Shown here: one piece after another, positions 45,194 to 53,857 of the stretch
Numbering within the stretch: position 1 is the first letter of the stretch
Layout of the letters: every line of letters begins with the position of its first letter
Assembly (NCBI RefSeq): GCF_001921845.1
Contig: NZ_MSJM01000002.1
Coordinates: 275,686-339,685 of the forward strand
Direction of reading: 5' to 3'
Source of the DNA: Streptococcus cuniculi
Lineage (GTDB): Bacteria; Bacillota; Bacilli; Lactobacillales; Streptococcaceae
DNA length: 64,000 nucleotides
Notes under the pieces: generated by a model
The model's input: only the letters and a program-made list of their open reading frames with translations
Told to the model about the DNA's origin: nothing
The model's database searches: none
Made by a program: the position numbers and the translations under genes

Positions 45194-46718
45194 TTTCCAT
45201 TCCTCCTTCATGGGCTCCCATAAATTTTGTAGCTAAGGTCATCACAGATTCTTGGGTCGCGACATCACGATTTAAGAATCCTGCTACTCGCCCTTCACAC
45301 ATGACCATAATCCGATCCGACACACCCAGTAATTCAGACATTTCTGAAGTAATCATGATAATGGATTTGCCTTCGGCTGCTAGGTCATTGATAATCTGAT
45401 AAATTTCGTATTTGGCACCAACGTCAATACCACGCGTTGGTTCATCTAAAATCAAGATATCTGGATTGTTTGCAAGCCATCTAGCTAGAATCACTTTCTG
45501 CTGGTTCCCACCAGATAAACTTTCAATCTTCGTCTTATTATTCGGCGTTTTGACCCGTAAACGATCCACATTGCCTTCAACGACCTGATTGATTTTTCGT
45601 TCATCCAGCAAGCCCATGCGACCGACATATTCTTTCAGGGCTGCTACAGAAGCATTATCCGTGATGGACAAGACCCCAAAAATCCCATTGTAGCGACGGT
45701 CTTCTGTGACCAAGGCGATTCGATTTTTAATCGCATCTGCTGGGCGTTTAATGCTGACTTCTTGCCCTTTGATGAGAATTTTCCCTTGTTCCAAGACCCG
45801 CATACCATATAAGGCTTCCATCAATTCTGTCCGCTGCGCTCCAACCAAGCCACCGATTCCTAGCACCTCGCCTTTTCGCAGGGTAAAACTAGCATGTTTG
45901 AAAGAAAGAGGATTTGGAGAGGTTACATCCTGTAACTCCAATACCACTTCTTCTGAAATCTGATTGGTTTTTTCAGGAAATAGACTGGTCAATTCACGAC
46001 CGACCATGGCTTGGATAATCTTTGCGGTGGTCATTTCTTTGGCTGGCCAGGTTCCGACATATTGCCCGTCCCGCATGACGGTAATATCATCAGAAATCCG
46101 CAAAATCTCATCCATCTTATGAGAGATATAGATAATGCCAATGTTCTTGGCTTTCAACTTGTCAATGATTTCAAATAATTTTTCCACTTCTGATGTGGTT
46201 AAAGATGAAGTTGGCTCATCCATAATCACCACTTTTGCATGATGCGAAATCGCCTTTGCAATTTCAACTGATTGCATTTGCGATACTGTCAAATCATTCA
46301 GCAAGGTAGTCGGGTCTAGGTAGAGCCCTACCTCTTCTAGCAAACTCTTTGTTTCCTCATTCATCTTTCCATGGTTGACCAGGTTAAATTTGCCCAGAGG
46401 ATAGTTTCCTAGAAAGACATTTTCAGCAATCGTCATCATCCGAATGGGCTGTAATTCTTGATGAATCATCGAAATTCCTGCATCAATTGACTCTTTTGAA
46501 TCCTTAAAATCGACTTCTTGTCCATTAAATACAATCGAGCCTGCATCCCGATGGTAAATTCCAAACAAGCATTTCATCAAGGTGGACTTGCCAGCACCAT
46601 TTTCTCCCATTAGGGCATGAACAGTACCAGGTCGTAATCGAAAGGTGACATTATCTAGTGCTTTTACTCCAGGAAAGGTTTTGGTGATATTCTTCATCTC
46701 TAAAATATAATCACTCAT
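45186..46718 (-). CDS. mglA: sugar ABC transporter ATP-binding protein (MglA family)
   Basis: A 510-residue double ATPase typical of carbohydrate uptake class 2. Domain 1 has Walker A GENGAGKST (about 36-44), Walker B VVIMDEP and signature DLTVSQMQ. Domain 2 has the degenerate Walker A GLVGAQRTELMEAL and signature LSGGNQQKV with LILDEPTRGIDVGAK. Family members transport galactose, ribose, nucleosides or other sugars, and the substrate is not settled by this sequence. It lies between mglB (a 124-nt gap with a hairpin) and mglC (overlap). Confidence 0.92.
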   Translation of the reverse strand: MSDYILEMKNITKTFPGVKALDNVTFRLRPGTVHALMGENGAGKSTLMKCLFGIYHRDAGSIVFNGQEVDFKDSKESIDAGISMIHQELQPIRMMTIAENVFLGNYPLGKFNLVNHGKMNEETKSLLEEVGLYLDPTTLLNDLTVSQMQSVEIAKAISHHAKVVIMDEPTSSLTTSEVEKLFEIIDKLKAKNIGIIYISHKMDEILRISDDITVMRDGQYVGTWPAKEMTTAKIIQAMVGRELTSLFPEKTNQISEEVVLELQDVTSPNPLSFKHASFTLRKGEVLGIGGLVGAQRTELMEALYGMRVLEQGKILIKGQEVSIKRPADAIKNRIALVTEDRRYNGIFGVLSITDNASVAALKEYVGRMGLLDERKINQVVEGNVDRLRVKTPNNKTKIESLSGGNQQKVILARWLANNPDILILDEPTRGIDVGAKYEIYQIINDLAAEGKSIIMITSEMSELLGVSDRIMVMCEGRVAGFLNRDVATQESVMTLATKFMGAHEGGMESV

Positions 46719-46757
46719 TTTCCATTTGACCTACTTTCTTTTTCAACATTAAAAAAT

Positions 46758-46802
46758 CTGCCCCACAATCCTTTCACCGTGGTGTCTTAGTCCGTGGGAC
46801 AG
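46758..46802 (-). repeat. GTGGGACAG-type hairpin between mglB and mglA
   Basis: CTGCCCCAC pairs with GTGGGACAG (one G-U pair), loop of 27 with internal pairing. Lying between the binding-protein and ATPase genes, it could stabilise mglB mRNA or attenuate mglA. A related element is at 25904. Confidence 0.55.
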
Positions 46803-46842
46803 AAGAAATCATTTTCTAATTTGGTTATCTATGTTGCTTGGT

Positions 46843-47913
46843 TTATTTGTCACGTTTAGCGTAACGTTCTTTCGCTTCTTTTGTTGTTTCAGTCTTTGGT
46901 TTCGCTTCTTTCAACTGAGAATCTTCTTTCTTAGTGACTTTCACGTAGTCCACCCAGTAATAAGACTCCACATCTTTACCATTCATTAAATCAACTGCAA
47001 CATTGGCTGCTGTGTGAGATTGGTTAAAGTGGTCATTCAAGACAGTACCTGTTAATTCACCTTTTGTGAGCAGTTCCATGGCATCTGGAATCGCATCTAC
47101 ACCGACAACAAGGATATCTTTACCAACAGTTCGTTTGGCAGCTTTAATCGCGGTTACCGCACCAACTGCCATACCATCGTTGTTTGCAAATACAACTTCT
47201 AGCTTATCACCAAATTGCTCTAAGGCAGAAGCGGTTACCTCTTGACCTTTTGCTGTATCCCAGTTAGCGAGATATGGTTCAGCAAGGGCCTTGCGTTTAA
47301 TACCAGCATCATCGAGTGCTTTTACAGAATAGGCTGTCCGTTGTTGGGCATCCACATTGGCTGGATCTCCAAATAGGGTAATGTAATTGACCACACCGTC
47401 CCCATTCAAATCCCCTTTAGAATCTGTTGCAGCGATGATTTCCCCTTGGAAAGTTCCTGATTGTGTCGCATCTGCTCCCACATAGGTTGTTTTGCCTGGC
47501 CAGATTTCTAGTTCAGACACTTCTGGTTCGCGGTTGATTAAGACAACAGGAATATCTGCTGATTTTGCTGAATTGATAATGCTACCAGCAGCTGTTGGGT
47601 CAACGAGATTTGCCAAAATAACATCTTTTCCTTGAGCGATAAAGTTATTGATTTGTTCCGTCTGGGTCGCTTGATCTTGCTTCCCATCTTGAATATCAAG
47701 GACATATTTATTGCCTGTTTTCTTGCTCAATTCTCCAAAATACCGTTCTAATTCTTCCCGATATAAGGTCATAAAATTGTCATCAAACTTATAAATAGCA
47801 ACGCCGACATTATAGGTCTTACCAGACCCAGATTCACCACCGCCTTTTGCACCACAAGCTACTAGCAGTACAGCGACAAAGGCAACAGCGACATACTTCA
47901 AGAATTTTTTCAT
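46843..47913 (-). CDS. mglB: sugar ABC transporter substrate-binding lipoprotein (MglB family)
   Basis: A 356-residue lipoprotein. The signal peptide ends at LLVACG with the lipid-modified Cys20. It has the periplasmic-binding fold of the Peripla_BP_4 family: VGVAIYKFDDNFMTLYREEL, the QIEQINNFIAQGKDVILANLVDP segment, VVFANNDGMAVGAVTAIKAA and VVGVDAIPDAMELL. Related MglB proteins bind galactose or glucose and calcium, but the sugar cannot be assigned with confidence. ATG 47913 follows AAAGGAAATTTTTAGG. It heads the mglBAC operon. A cre-like site lies upstream. Confidence 0.9.
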   Translation of the reverse strand: MKKFLKYVAVAFVAVLLVACGAKGGGESGSGKTYNVGVAIYKFDDNFMTLYREELERYFGELSKKTGNKYVLDIQDGKQDQATQTEQINNFIAQGKDVILANLVDPTAAGSIINSAKSADIPVVLINREPEVSELEIWPGKTTYVGADATQSGTFQGEIIAATDSKGDLNGDGVVNYITLFGDPANVDAQQRTAYSVKALDDAGIKRKALAEPYLANWDTAKGQEVTASALEQFGDKLEVVFANNDGMAVGAVTAIKAAKRTVGKDILVVGVDAIPDAMELLTKGELTGTVLNDHFNQSHTAANVAVDLMNGKDVESYYWVDYVKVTKKEDSQLKEAKPKTETTKEAKERYAKRDK

Positions 47914-47958
47914 CCTAAAAATTTCCTTTCTATAAACGATAGACAACCGTTATGGATT

Positions 47959-47972
47959 TGAAAGCGATTTCT
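47959..47972. promoter_or_regulatory. cre-like CcpA site upstream of mglB
   Basis: TGAAAGCGATTTCT matches the cre consensus except at the last base. It lies between the -10 box and the start codon, a repressing position. Confidence 0.65.
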
Positions 47973-47986
47973 TTTTATATATCAAT

Positions 47987-48013
47987 ATTATATTTTTACC
48001 TCTACTTTGTCAA
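47987..48013 (-). promoter_or_regulatory. mglB promoter
   Basis: Minus-strand TTGACA (48008-48013) with TAATAT at 17 nt or TATAAT (47987-47992) at 15 nt spacing. The exact -10 is ambiguous. Confidence 0.55.
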
Positions 48014-48063
48014 CTAATTTTTACTAAATATTTTTATATTTTCACTAAAAATATAGTTTTTTT

Positions 48064-48103
48064 AACAAAAAAAAGATCCTCTTAAAAATAAGAGGTCTCT
48101 TTT
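48064..48103 (-). terminator. hairpin, possible terminator of the downstream ABC-F gene
   Basis: Minus-strand CCTCTTA/TAAGAGG with T-run TCTTTTTTT. It is about 190 nt after the ABC-F stop, so it may end a long 3' UTR. Confidence 0.55.
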
Positions 48104-48296
48104 CAGATGGAAGAAAAGGTTTTTTGTAATCCTGTTCTTAGGTAGTGCAAACGCTAGCGACTTCCTGCGGCATTCCATACCTAAATGTTGAGTGAGCTGA
48201 ACTTTTTAACTTGTTTAAATACATCTTGGGTTTGTCTACGTTCTGGGATTTCTTTTACTGTTTTTCAACCATACACACCGAGCAACTATCTGTAGA
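48104..48296. other. gene-free stretch downstream of the ABC-F gene, possible gene remnant
   Basis: About 190 nt with no complete gene. A minus-strand run of 25 codons (VKEIPERRQTQDVFKQVKK, ending SLNI and a stop) and the phrase GMPQEVASVCTT in another frame look like decayed coding sequence. I cannot name the parent gene. Confidence 0.3.
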
Positions 48297-50204
48297 CTAC
48301 AGCCTTTCAAGTTGCTCTGCCAAGTCTTCCCATTCTTCCATGAGCTGGTCTTGCTGGTGCGAAAGATGGTCGATTTCTTTTTGGAGGTCGGTCAACTGGT
48401 CCACGTCATTGGTGGAAAGCATAGCTTCTTGCAGTTCATTTAATCGGCTCTCGATGTCGTCAATATCGCCTTCAATCTGTTCAATCCTGCGGGCGATTTT
48501 GCGTTGTTCTTTTTGGTTTTCTTTTTGCGCTTGGTAGTCCGTTGCCCCGCTCGAACTGGCTGTACTTTCGACTTCTACTGCCTGCTCTACACTAGCTAAC
48601 TGCTCTGCCTTTTTCTCCAAATAATAATCGTAATCGCCCAAGTAGAGGGTGCTACCTGTCTCCGATAATTCGAGGACTTTGGTCGCAACTCGATTGATGA
48701 AATAGCGGTCGTGACTGACAAAGAGCAGGGTGCCATCATACTCAATTAGGGCATTTTCCAAGACTTCCTTGCTATCAATATCCAAGTGGTTGGTCGGCTC
48801 GTCCAGAATCAGAAAATTATTGTTTTCCATGGACAATTTCGCTAACAAGACTCGCGCTTTTTCCCCACCAGAGAGCATGGCGATGGATTTTTTGACATCA
48901 TCTCCTGAAAAGAGAAAGGCGCCCAGACGGTTGCGGATGTCGACCTCTGGAGTCGTTGGAAAGCCTGACCACAATTCTTCCAAGACCGAATTAGACGGCG
49001 TCAAGGCTGACTGGGTCTGGTCGTAATAACCGACTTCCACATTGGCACCGAATTTGGCCTCCCCCTTGATAAATGGTAGTTGACCGATGATGGACTTGAG
49101 CAAGGTTGTCTTTCCAATTCCATTTGGTCCGACGATGGCAATGGCATCGAGCTTTCGTTGGTCAATGCTAATCGGCTCTGAAAGAATTGCGCCATCGTAG
49201 CCTACCGCCGCTTGCTCGACTGTCAGGACAATATTCCCCGAGGTCTTGTCCGAATGAAAGGCCATATTAGCAGATTTTTGTCCTAGACTAGGCTTGTCCA
49301 GACGCTCCATTTTCTCCAGTTGCTTGCGCCTTGCTTGAGCCCGCTTGGTGGTGGATGCTCGAACGATATTCTTCTGGACAAAGTCTTCTAGCTTGGCAAT
49401 TTCTTTTTGCTGCTTTTCATAGTTTTGCCATTCGGTCAGCAACTTCTGCTCCTTTAACTCGACAAAGGTCGAATAATTGCCCACGTAGCGGTCCAAGGAT
49501 GTCGCTGTTAAGTCCAAGGTCACGGTTGCCACCTTATCCAAGAAATAGCGGTCATGGCTGACAATGATGAGCGCTCCCTTGTAATGAACCAAGTAGTTTT
49601 CCAACCAAGCAATGGTCTCGATATCTAGGTGGTTGGTCGGCTCGTCAAGGACTAGCAATTCTGGCTTTTCAAGCAGCATTTTGGCCAAGGCCAGGCGGGT
49701 ATTTTGCCCACCTGAAAGAGCTGAAATTTTCATCTGCCACATGGATTCGTCAAATTTGAAACCATTTAAAATAGTACGAATATCGGCTTCATAGGTGAAG
49801 CCGCCCGCCACACGAAAAGTTTCTGACAAACTGTCGTAGGTCTGAATCAACTGGTCCAGCTCAATTCCTGTCAATTCTCCCATTTGCAATTCCATCTCCC
49901 GCAAGCGTTTTTCAGTCTTCCGAAGCTCCGCAAAGACTTGCAGCATTTCTTCATAGATGGTATTTTCAGACTCAAAACGGCTATTTTGCGCCAGATAGGA
50001 GAGGGACAAATCTTTCTTGCGGTTGATCTCTCCGCTGGTCGGAGCTTCTTCGCCCACTAAAATTTTCAGCAAGGTCGACTTGCCAGCACCATTTTTCCCG
50101 ACAAGGGCAATCCGATCCCGCTCGTCCACCTGCAAATTGATATTTTCAAAGAGCACCTCCCCAGCAAAGGAGCGCTCAATCTTATTTCCTTGTAATATAA
50201 TCAT
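48297..50204 (-). CDS. ABC-F family ATPase with C-terminal coiled coil (Uup/YdiF-like)
   Basis: A 635-residue soluble tandem ATPase. First Walker A GKNGAGKST (about 36-44) with LSGGQNTRLALAKMLL; second GPNGIGKTT with LSGGEKARVLLAKLS; a charged linker between, and a C-terminal coiled coil (about 560-635: REQ/RRIEQIEGDIDDIESRLNELQE). This layout is typical of YdiF/Uup ribosome-associated proteins rather than transporters. Preceding gene is a nucleotidyltransferase (64-nt gap). No antibiotic-linked leader peptide is evident, so a housekeeping role is more likely than resistance. Confidence 0.9.
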   Translation of the reverse strand: MIILQGNKIERSFAGEVLFENINLQVDERDRIALVGKNGAGKSTLLKILVGEEAPTSGEINRKKDLSLSYLAQNSRFESENTIYEEMLQVFAELRKTEKRLREMELQMGELTGIELDQLIQTYDSLSETFRVAGGFTYEADIRTILNGFKFDESMWQMKISALSGGQNTRLALAKMLLEKPELLVLDEPTNHLDIETIAWLENYLVHYKGALIIVSHDRYFLDKVATVTLDLTATSLDRYVGNYSTFVELKEQKLLTEWQNYEKQQKEIAKLEDFVQKNIVRASTTKRAQARRKQLEKMERLDKPSLGQKSANMAFHSDKTSGNIVLTVEQAAVGYDGAILSEPISIDQRKLDAIAIVGPNGIGKTTLLKSIIGQLPFIKGEAKFGANVEVGYYDQTQSALTPSNSVLEELWSGFPTTPEVDIRNRLGAFLFSGDDVKKSIAMLSGGEKARVLLAKLSMENNNFLILDEPTNHLDIDSKEVLENALIEYDGTLLFVSHDRYFINRVATKVLELSETGSTLYLGDYDYYLEKKAEQLASVEQAVEVESTASSSGATDYQAQKENQKEQRKIARRIEQIEGDIDDIESRLNELQEAMLSTNDVDQLTDLQKEIDHLSHQQDQLMEEWEDLAEQLERL

Positions 50205-50268
50205 CGTTCTCGTTTATCATCAAATGTCCTAAGGACTTACTCTGTCTGCAATCATTTTCAGCTCTAGA

Positions 50269-51057
50269 CTAGTAGCCATACCTACGGTAGAGTCTTACAA
50301 CGTCCTCAAACTGGTCTAAATCAACTTCCAGCTGATAGGTTTTTGCAAGCAAAAGTGCTTCTTGTCTAACGGCCTCAGTCAGGTCTTCAATATCCTTGTT
50401 TTCTACTGGATACTTGCTACAAAGAGAAATCACTTCCGCATCAAGTTGCGATTTTTGCCCCTCATACTTACTCCAATCTCCAAGACTATTGGGTAATAGA
50501 GACTGATTGAGATAGGAAAGGCTTGCCAAAATGTGGCGCATTCCTAAAAGACAATGGAGGGCATACGTCTTCTCAGCTCGTTTTGTCCGCCTCACCCATT
50601 CATGTAAGTAGGCATAATACTTAGAAAGATAAGCATCTAATTGGTCTTGCTCAACCGTGAACTCAAGGGCTTGAGAGGCTTCTTTTATGGTCTGTAACCA
50701 ATCCCCTTCATCTCGGAGAATCGCTATATCTTTCAACCATAAAGAGGGCTGGACCTGCTTTTTCTGATAAATAAAGAGATCCAACTTCACAAATTGTCTA
50801 AAATGTACCACTACAAACTGAGCATACTGCTCTTCAATAAATAAACAGTCTGTCAATTCCTTGAGGCAATAAGCTAGCACATCTGAGGGATTGATCTCAT
50901 CATCTACCACAATCCGAAAATCAATATCAGAATAGGCATTAGCTGTCTGGTTGGCAAGGGAACCTCCTAGGAATATTCCCCTTACACCTTCTAACTGTTC
51001 TGCTATTGCTCGTATTTCTGCTAATTTTTCCTGCCGATAGGTCACCAATTCTTCCAT
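50269..51057 (-). CDS. nucleotidyltransferase-fold protein (aminoglycoside/lincosamide nucleotidyltransferase-like)
   Basis: A 262-residue protein. Near the N-terminus is the nucleotidyltransferase motif GGSLANQTANAYSDIDF (31-47, with Gly-Gly-Ser and metal-binding Asp44 and Asp46). A long helical C-terminal half follows, as in ANT-type enzymes. Such chromosomal proteins may be true drug nucleotidyltransferases or house genes with unknown substrates; nothing here shows resistance. It follows the esterase gene by 20 nt in the same direction. Confidence 0.7.
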   Translation of the reverse strand: MEELVTYRQEKLAEIRAIAEQLEGVRGIFLGGSLANQTANAYSDIDFRIVVDDEINPSDVLAYCLKELTDCLFIEEQYAQFVVVHFRQFVKLDLFIYQKKQVQPSLWLKDIAILRDEGDWLQTIKEASQALEFTVEQDQLDAYLSKYYAYLHEWVRRTKRAEKTYALHCLLGMRHILASLSYLNQSLLPNSLGDWSKYEGQKSQLDAEVISLCSKYPVENKDIEDLTEAVRQEALLLAKTYQLEVDLDQFEDVVRLYRRYGY

Positions 51058-51077
51058 CGCAAACTCCTCTATCTTAC

Positions 51078-51863
51078 TTAAGACAACCGCTCTTCTAGCT
51101 GAAAGTCAATGGGCAACCAAGACAATACCACCTCTAACTGCTTGTCCCAGTAGTACCACTCATGTCGACCAGGCGCAGTCTGATAGTCAACCTCATAGCC
51201 TAATTCCTTAAAGGCTTGCGCCGCAAAGTTATTCGCAGGCAAGAGAAAGTCCTGCTCACCACACCAGATATACATTTTGGTCGTTTTGTCTGCTTTTTTA
51301 GCCAGATTGATGAGAGAGTGAGGATTTTCTGGACTTTCCCAGTCTGTAATCTCACCGAAAGTTCCCGTCCAATAGGCAGGACTCCCCAAACTTTCTTTTC
51401 TTGGGTCAAAACCCTTAAAGCTCAAGGCTCCTGATAGGCTAGCGACATGCGAAAAACAGTTGGTTGCTAGAGCCAAGCGCATCGCTCCGTAACCACCCAT
51501 AGACAAGCCTGCAATAAAGGTTTTCTCCCGCTTGTCCGTCATATTAGGAAAGAAACGTTTCAACACATCCGGCATTTCAATTGCTAGCGCATCAAAATAC
51601 GGATAGCCATACTGGGTATTGACATACCAACCATTGTGGGTATCTGGCATGACCACGATGAGATTGGTCTTTCTCACGAGGCGTTCTAAAGACGTCAAAC
51701 GCAACCAGGTCGTATCTCGTCCACCCATGCCGTGAAGCAGATACAAGACAGGGATATCTGTATCATCGGGATTGTCCACCCGCCCCTTATCTGGGTACAA
51801 GACCTGCACGGACAAGTCCAAATCCATTACTTGGGAATAATAGGTAATACTCATGAGGGCCAT
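51078..51863 (-). CDS. estA: alpha/beta-hydrolase esterase (EstA/tributyrin-esterase type)
   Basis: A 261-residue serine esterase of the esterase D/S-formylglutathione hydrolase-like family. The nucleophile elbow is GLSMGG (119-124, Ser121), the oxyanion region [10 protein letters not shown] (42-50), and the C-terminal [12 protein letters not shown] supplies the His. In streptococci and lactococci the counterpart cleaves short-chain esters such as tributyrin. ATG 51863 lies 7 nt after AAGGAG; an upstream ATG at 51881 is excluded. It is downstream of rnjB, beyond a terminator. Confidence 0.87.
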   Translation of the reverse strand: MALMSITYYSQVMDLDLSVQVLYPDKGRVDNPDDTDIPVLYLLHGMGGRDTTWLRLTSLERLVRKTNLIVVMPDTHNGWYVNTQYGYPYFDALAIEMPDVLKRFFPNMTDKREKTFIAGLSMGGYGAMRLALATNCFSHVASLSGALSFKGFDPRKESLGSPAYWTGTFGEITDWESPENPHSLINLAKKADKTTKMYIWCGEQDFLLPANNFAAQAFKELGYEVDYQTAPGRHEWYYWDKQLEVVLSWLPIDFQLEERLS

Positions 51864-51883
51864 CTTTTTTCTCCTTTTCAATA

Positions 51884-51923
51884 GAAAAAGGTGCTGCCCT
51901 GTTCAAGCAGCTGCCACCTTTTT
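51884..51923 (-). terminator. hairpin after rnjB, probable terminator
   Basis: AAAAAGGTG/CACCTTTTT outer stem with an inner GCTGC/GCAGC, followed by Ts on the minus strand and lying upstream of estA. Confidence 0.65.
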
Positions 51924-51955
51924 TCTTGTTATTCTTGTATCCTTTTAACTAGCCA

Positions 51956-52027
51956 CTAGCCATTCCGTTTTGATTTAGTGCTAGGCAAGACGCGTTAACG
52001 ATATAATCATTTAAAACTGGAAGGCTA
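51956..52027. repeat. short inverted-repeat (MITE-like) element
   Basis: Ends TAGCCATTCCGTTTTGAT and TTTAAAACTGGAAGGCTA are imperfect inverted repeats about 70 nt apart. Its core GATTTAGTGCTAGGCAAGACGCG resembles the larger element at 62516. No protein is encoded. Confidence 0.5.
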
Positions 52028-52029
52028 TA

Positions 52030-53691
52030 TTATTTTACTTCCATAATTACTGGCAAAATAGCTGGCCGTCTCTTGGTTTGGTCAAAGAGGTATTTTGCGA
52101 GTTCGTCGCGGACAGACGACTTGAGCTCTGCCCAGTCAAAACTATCCTTGGTAAAGTAATTCTCCACAGTCGTATTGACCAATTCAGACGCCTCACGCAG
52201 AATATCACGGCTCTTCTTGACATAGACAAATCCGCGCGTATTGACCTTGGCTTTTGAGATGATGCGTTTTTCACGACGGTTAACCGTAATCGCTACGATA
52301 AAGATACCATCTTCTGACAAAATCTTGCGGTCACGCAGAACAATATTACCAACATCGCCGATGGCATTTCCGTCAATCATGACATCACCTGCTGGAACAG
52401 AACCATTATGGACAAATTCACCCTGTTCATAACTCATGATGTCGCCACGCTTGACGATGAAAATATTTTCTGGATAAAGACCGATTTCAAGCGCTGCTCG
52501 TGCATGGGCATCAAGCTGGCGGTACTCTCCTTGGACGGGGAACAAATACTTGGGGCGTAGGATATTGAGCATCAGCTGCAAATCACGCGCATTTCCGTGA
52601 CCCGATACCCGCAAGTTCTTGGTGATGGATTTGACCACACCACCTGCTTGGTAGATCATATTTTCCACCCGCGCCACCACTGCTTCTTTTGAAATAGTTG
52701 GCGTTGTGACAATATACACTAAGTCTCCGTCCTTGATTTCCACATAACGGTGACGGCCGATGGACATCTTGCGCAAGCCATTCAACGGCTCACCCATGCG
52801 GCCTGTTTCCAAGATAATCAGCTCGTTGTCATCAAACTTATTCATTTCTTTTGGCTTAATCAACAAGCGTTCGCTGACCAAGCGCAATTTTTTCAACTGA
52901 ATAGCCGTGCGGACGATATTTTCCACATCGTGCCCTGTCAGCACAACACGGCGACCCGTCGCCTCAGCCGCATCAAAGATTTGCTGGATACGGACGATGT
53001 TGCTGGCAACCGCAGCCACAATGACCCGCCCTTCCCAATCGGCAATGGTGTTGAGAATTTCTTCAGCTTCTTCGTGCATGCTGGCCACTTGGATATTGCT
53101 ATCAGCGTTAGCGGAATCAGATAAAAGTGCAAGCACTCCTTCGTTTCCAATTTCAGCTAAGCGCCCAAAATCGGTCTTGTAAAATGGGTCAGCAGCCTGA
53201 TCGAATTTGAAATCACCTGTATAGACAATATTGCCTTCGTCCGTCTTAATGACCACACCCAGACTTTCTGGAATTGAGTGGGTCGTTTTGAAGAAGGACA
53301 CGACAGAAGCCCCAAAATCAATTTCAGAACTCGCATTGATGACGTGGAAATCCTTGAATTTCTTGGTCGCATTGTAATTTTTAACGACCAGTTTGGCCAA
53401 TTCAATAGTCAAATGAGAGCCAAAAACAGGCACCCGTACATTTTCGAGCAGGTAAGGCAGGGCCCCAATCGCATCGGCATGCCCGTGGGTCAAGAATACC
53501 CCCGCTACACGCTCCTTATTTTCCACCAAATATTCAAAATTCGGTACGATGACATCGACACCGAGCTGTTCATTTTCTGGATATTTCAGCCCGGCATCCA
53601 AGACGAAAATCGTATCCTTGACTTCAGCGATGTAGAGATTTTTTCCATTCTCACGGACACCGCCCAAAGCCATAATGTTTATATCACTCAT
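52030..53691 (-). CDS. rnjB: ribonuclease J2
   Basis: A 553-residue metallo-beta-lactamase/beta-CASP ribonuclease that partners with RNase J1 in mRNA decay and rRNA processing. The zinc motif reads HGHADA at 69-74 instead of the HxHxDH found in RNase J1, a degenerate form known for the J2 paralogue. C-terminal TPTISKEAVVARVENMI, SGHGNARDLQLML and PVQGEYRQLDAHA belong to the beta-CASP region. ATG 53691 follows AGGAGTTATC; the longer frame to 53739 has no site. It is transcribed alone between the trp transporter and estA. Confidence 0.9.
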   Translation of the reverse strand: MSDINIMALGGVRENGKNLYIAEVKDTIFVLDAGLKYPENEQLGVDVIVPNFEYLVENKERVAGVFLTHGHADAIGALPYLLENVRVPVFGSHLTIELAKLVVKNYNATKKFKDFHVINASSEIDFGASVVSFFKTTHSIPESLGVVIKTDEGNIVYTGDFKFDQAADPFYKTDFGRLAEIGNEGVLALLSDSANADSNIQVASMHEEAEEILNTIADWEGRVIVAAVASNIVRIQQIFDAAEATGRRVVLTGHDVENIVRTAIQLKKLRLVSERLLIKPKEMNKFDDNELIILETGRMGEPLNGLRKMSIGRHRYVEIKDGDLVYIVTTPTISKEAVVARVENMIYQAGGVVKSITKNLRVSGHGNARDLQLMLNILRPKYLFPVQGEYRQLDAHARAALEIGLYPENIFIVKRGDIMSYEQGEFVHNGSVPAGDVMIDGNAIGDVGNIVLRDRKILSEDGIFIVAITVNRREKRIISKAKVNTRGFVYVKKSRDILREASELVNTTVENYFTKDSFDWAELKSSVRDELAKYLFDQTKRRPAILPVIMEVK

Positions 53692-53814
53692 GATAACTCC
53701 TTTGTTTATAATTGTTACTAACGGTCCTTGGAGTTCCAAGTCGAATTACAGTCTTGCAATTTCTTGCATATCCATACTATTATACCCTTTTTTCAGTATT
53801 TTTTCAAAATATAG

Positions 53815-53851
53815 CTCAAAAAAATCCCCAGTCTATCGTCTAACTGGGGAT
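53815..53851 (-). terminator. terminator of the trpXYZ transporter operon
   Basis: ATCCCCAGT/ACTGGGGAT with a 10-nt loop, followed by seven Ts on the minus strand. Confidence 0.85.
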
Positions 53852-53857
53852 AATCGT

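Noticed and set aside
48297..50204. ABC-F gene as an antibiotic-resistance determinant
   Set aside because: No inducible leader peptide or mobile context is seen, and the coiled-coil C-terminus fits housekeeping YdiF/Uup-type proteins.
50269..51057. Acquired aminoglycoside resistance gene
   Set aside because: Only the general nucleotidyltransferase motif is visible; location in a core operon without mobile elements argues against acquired resistance.
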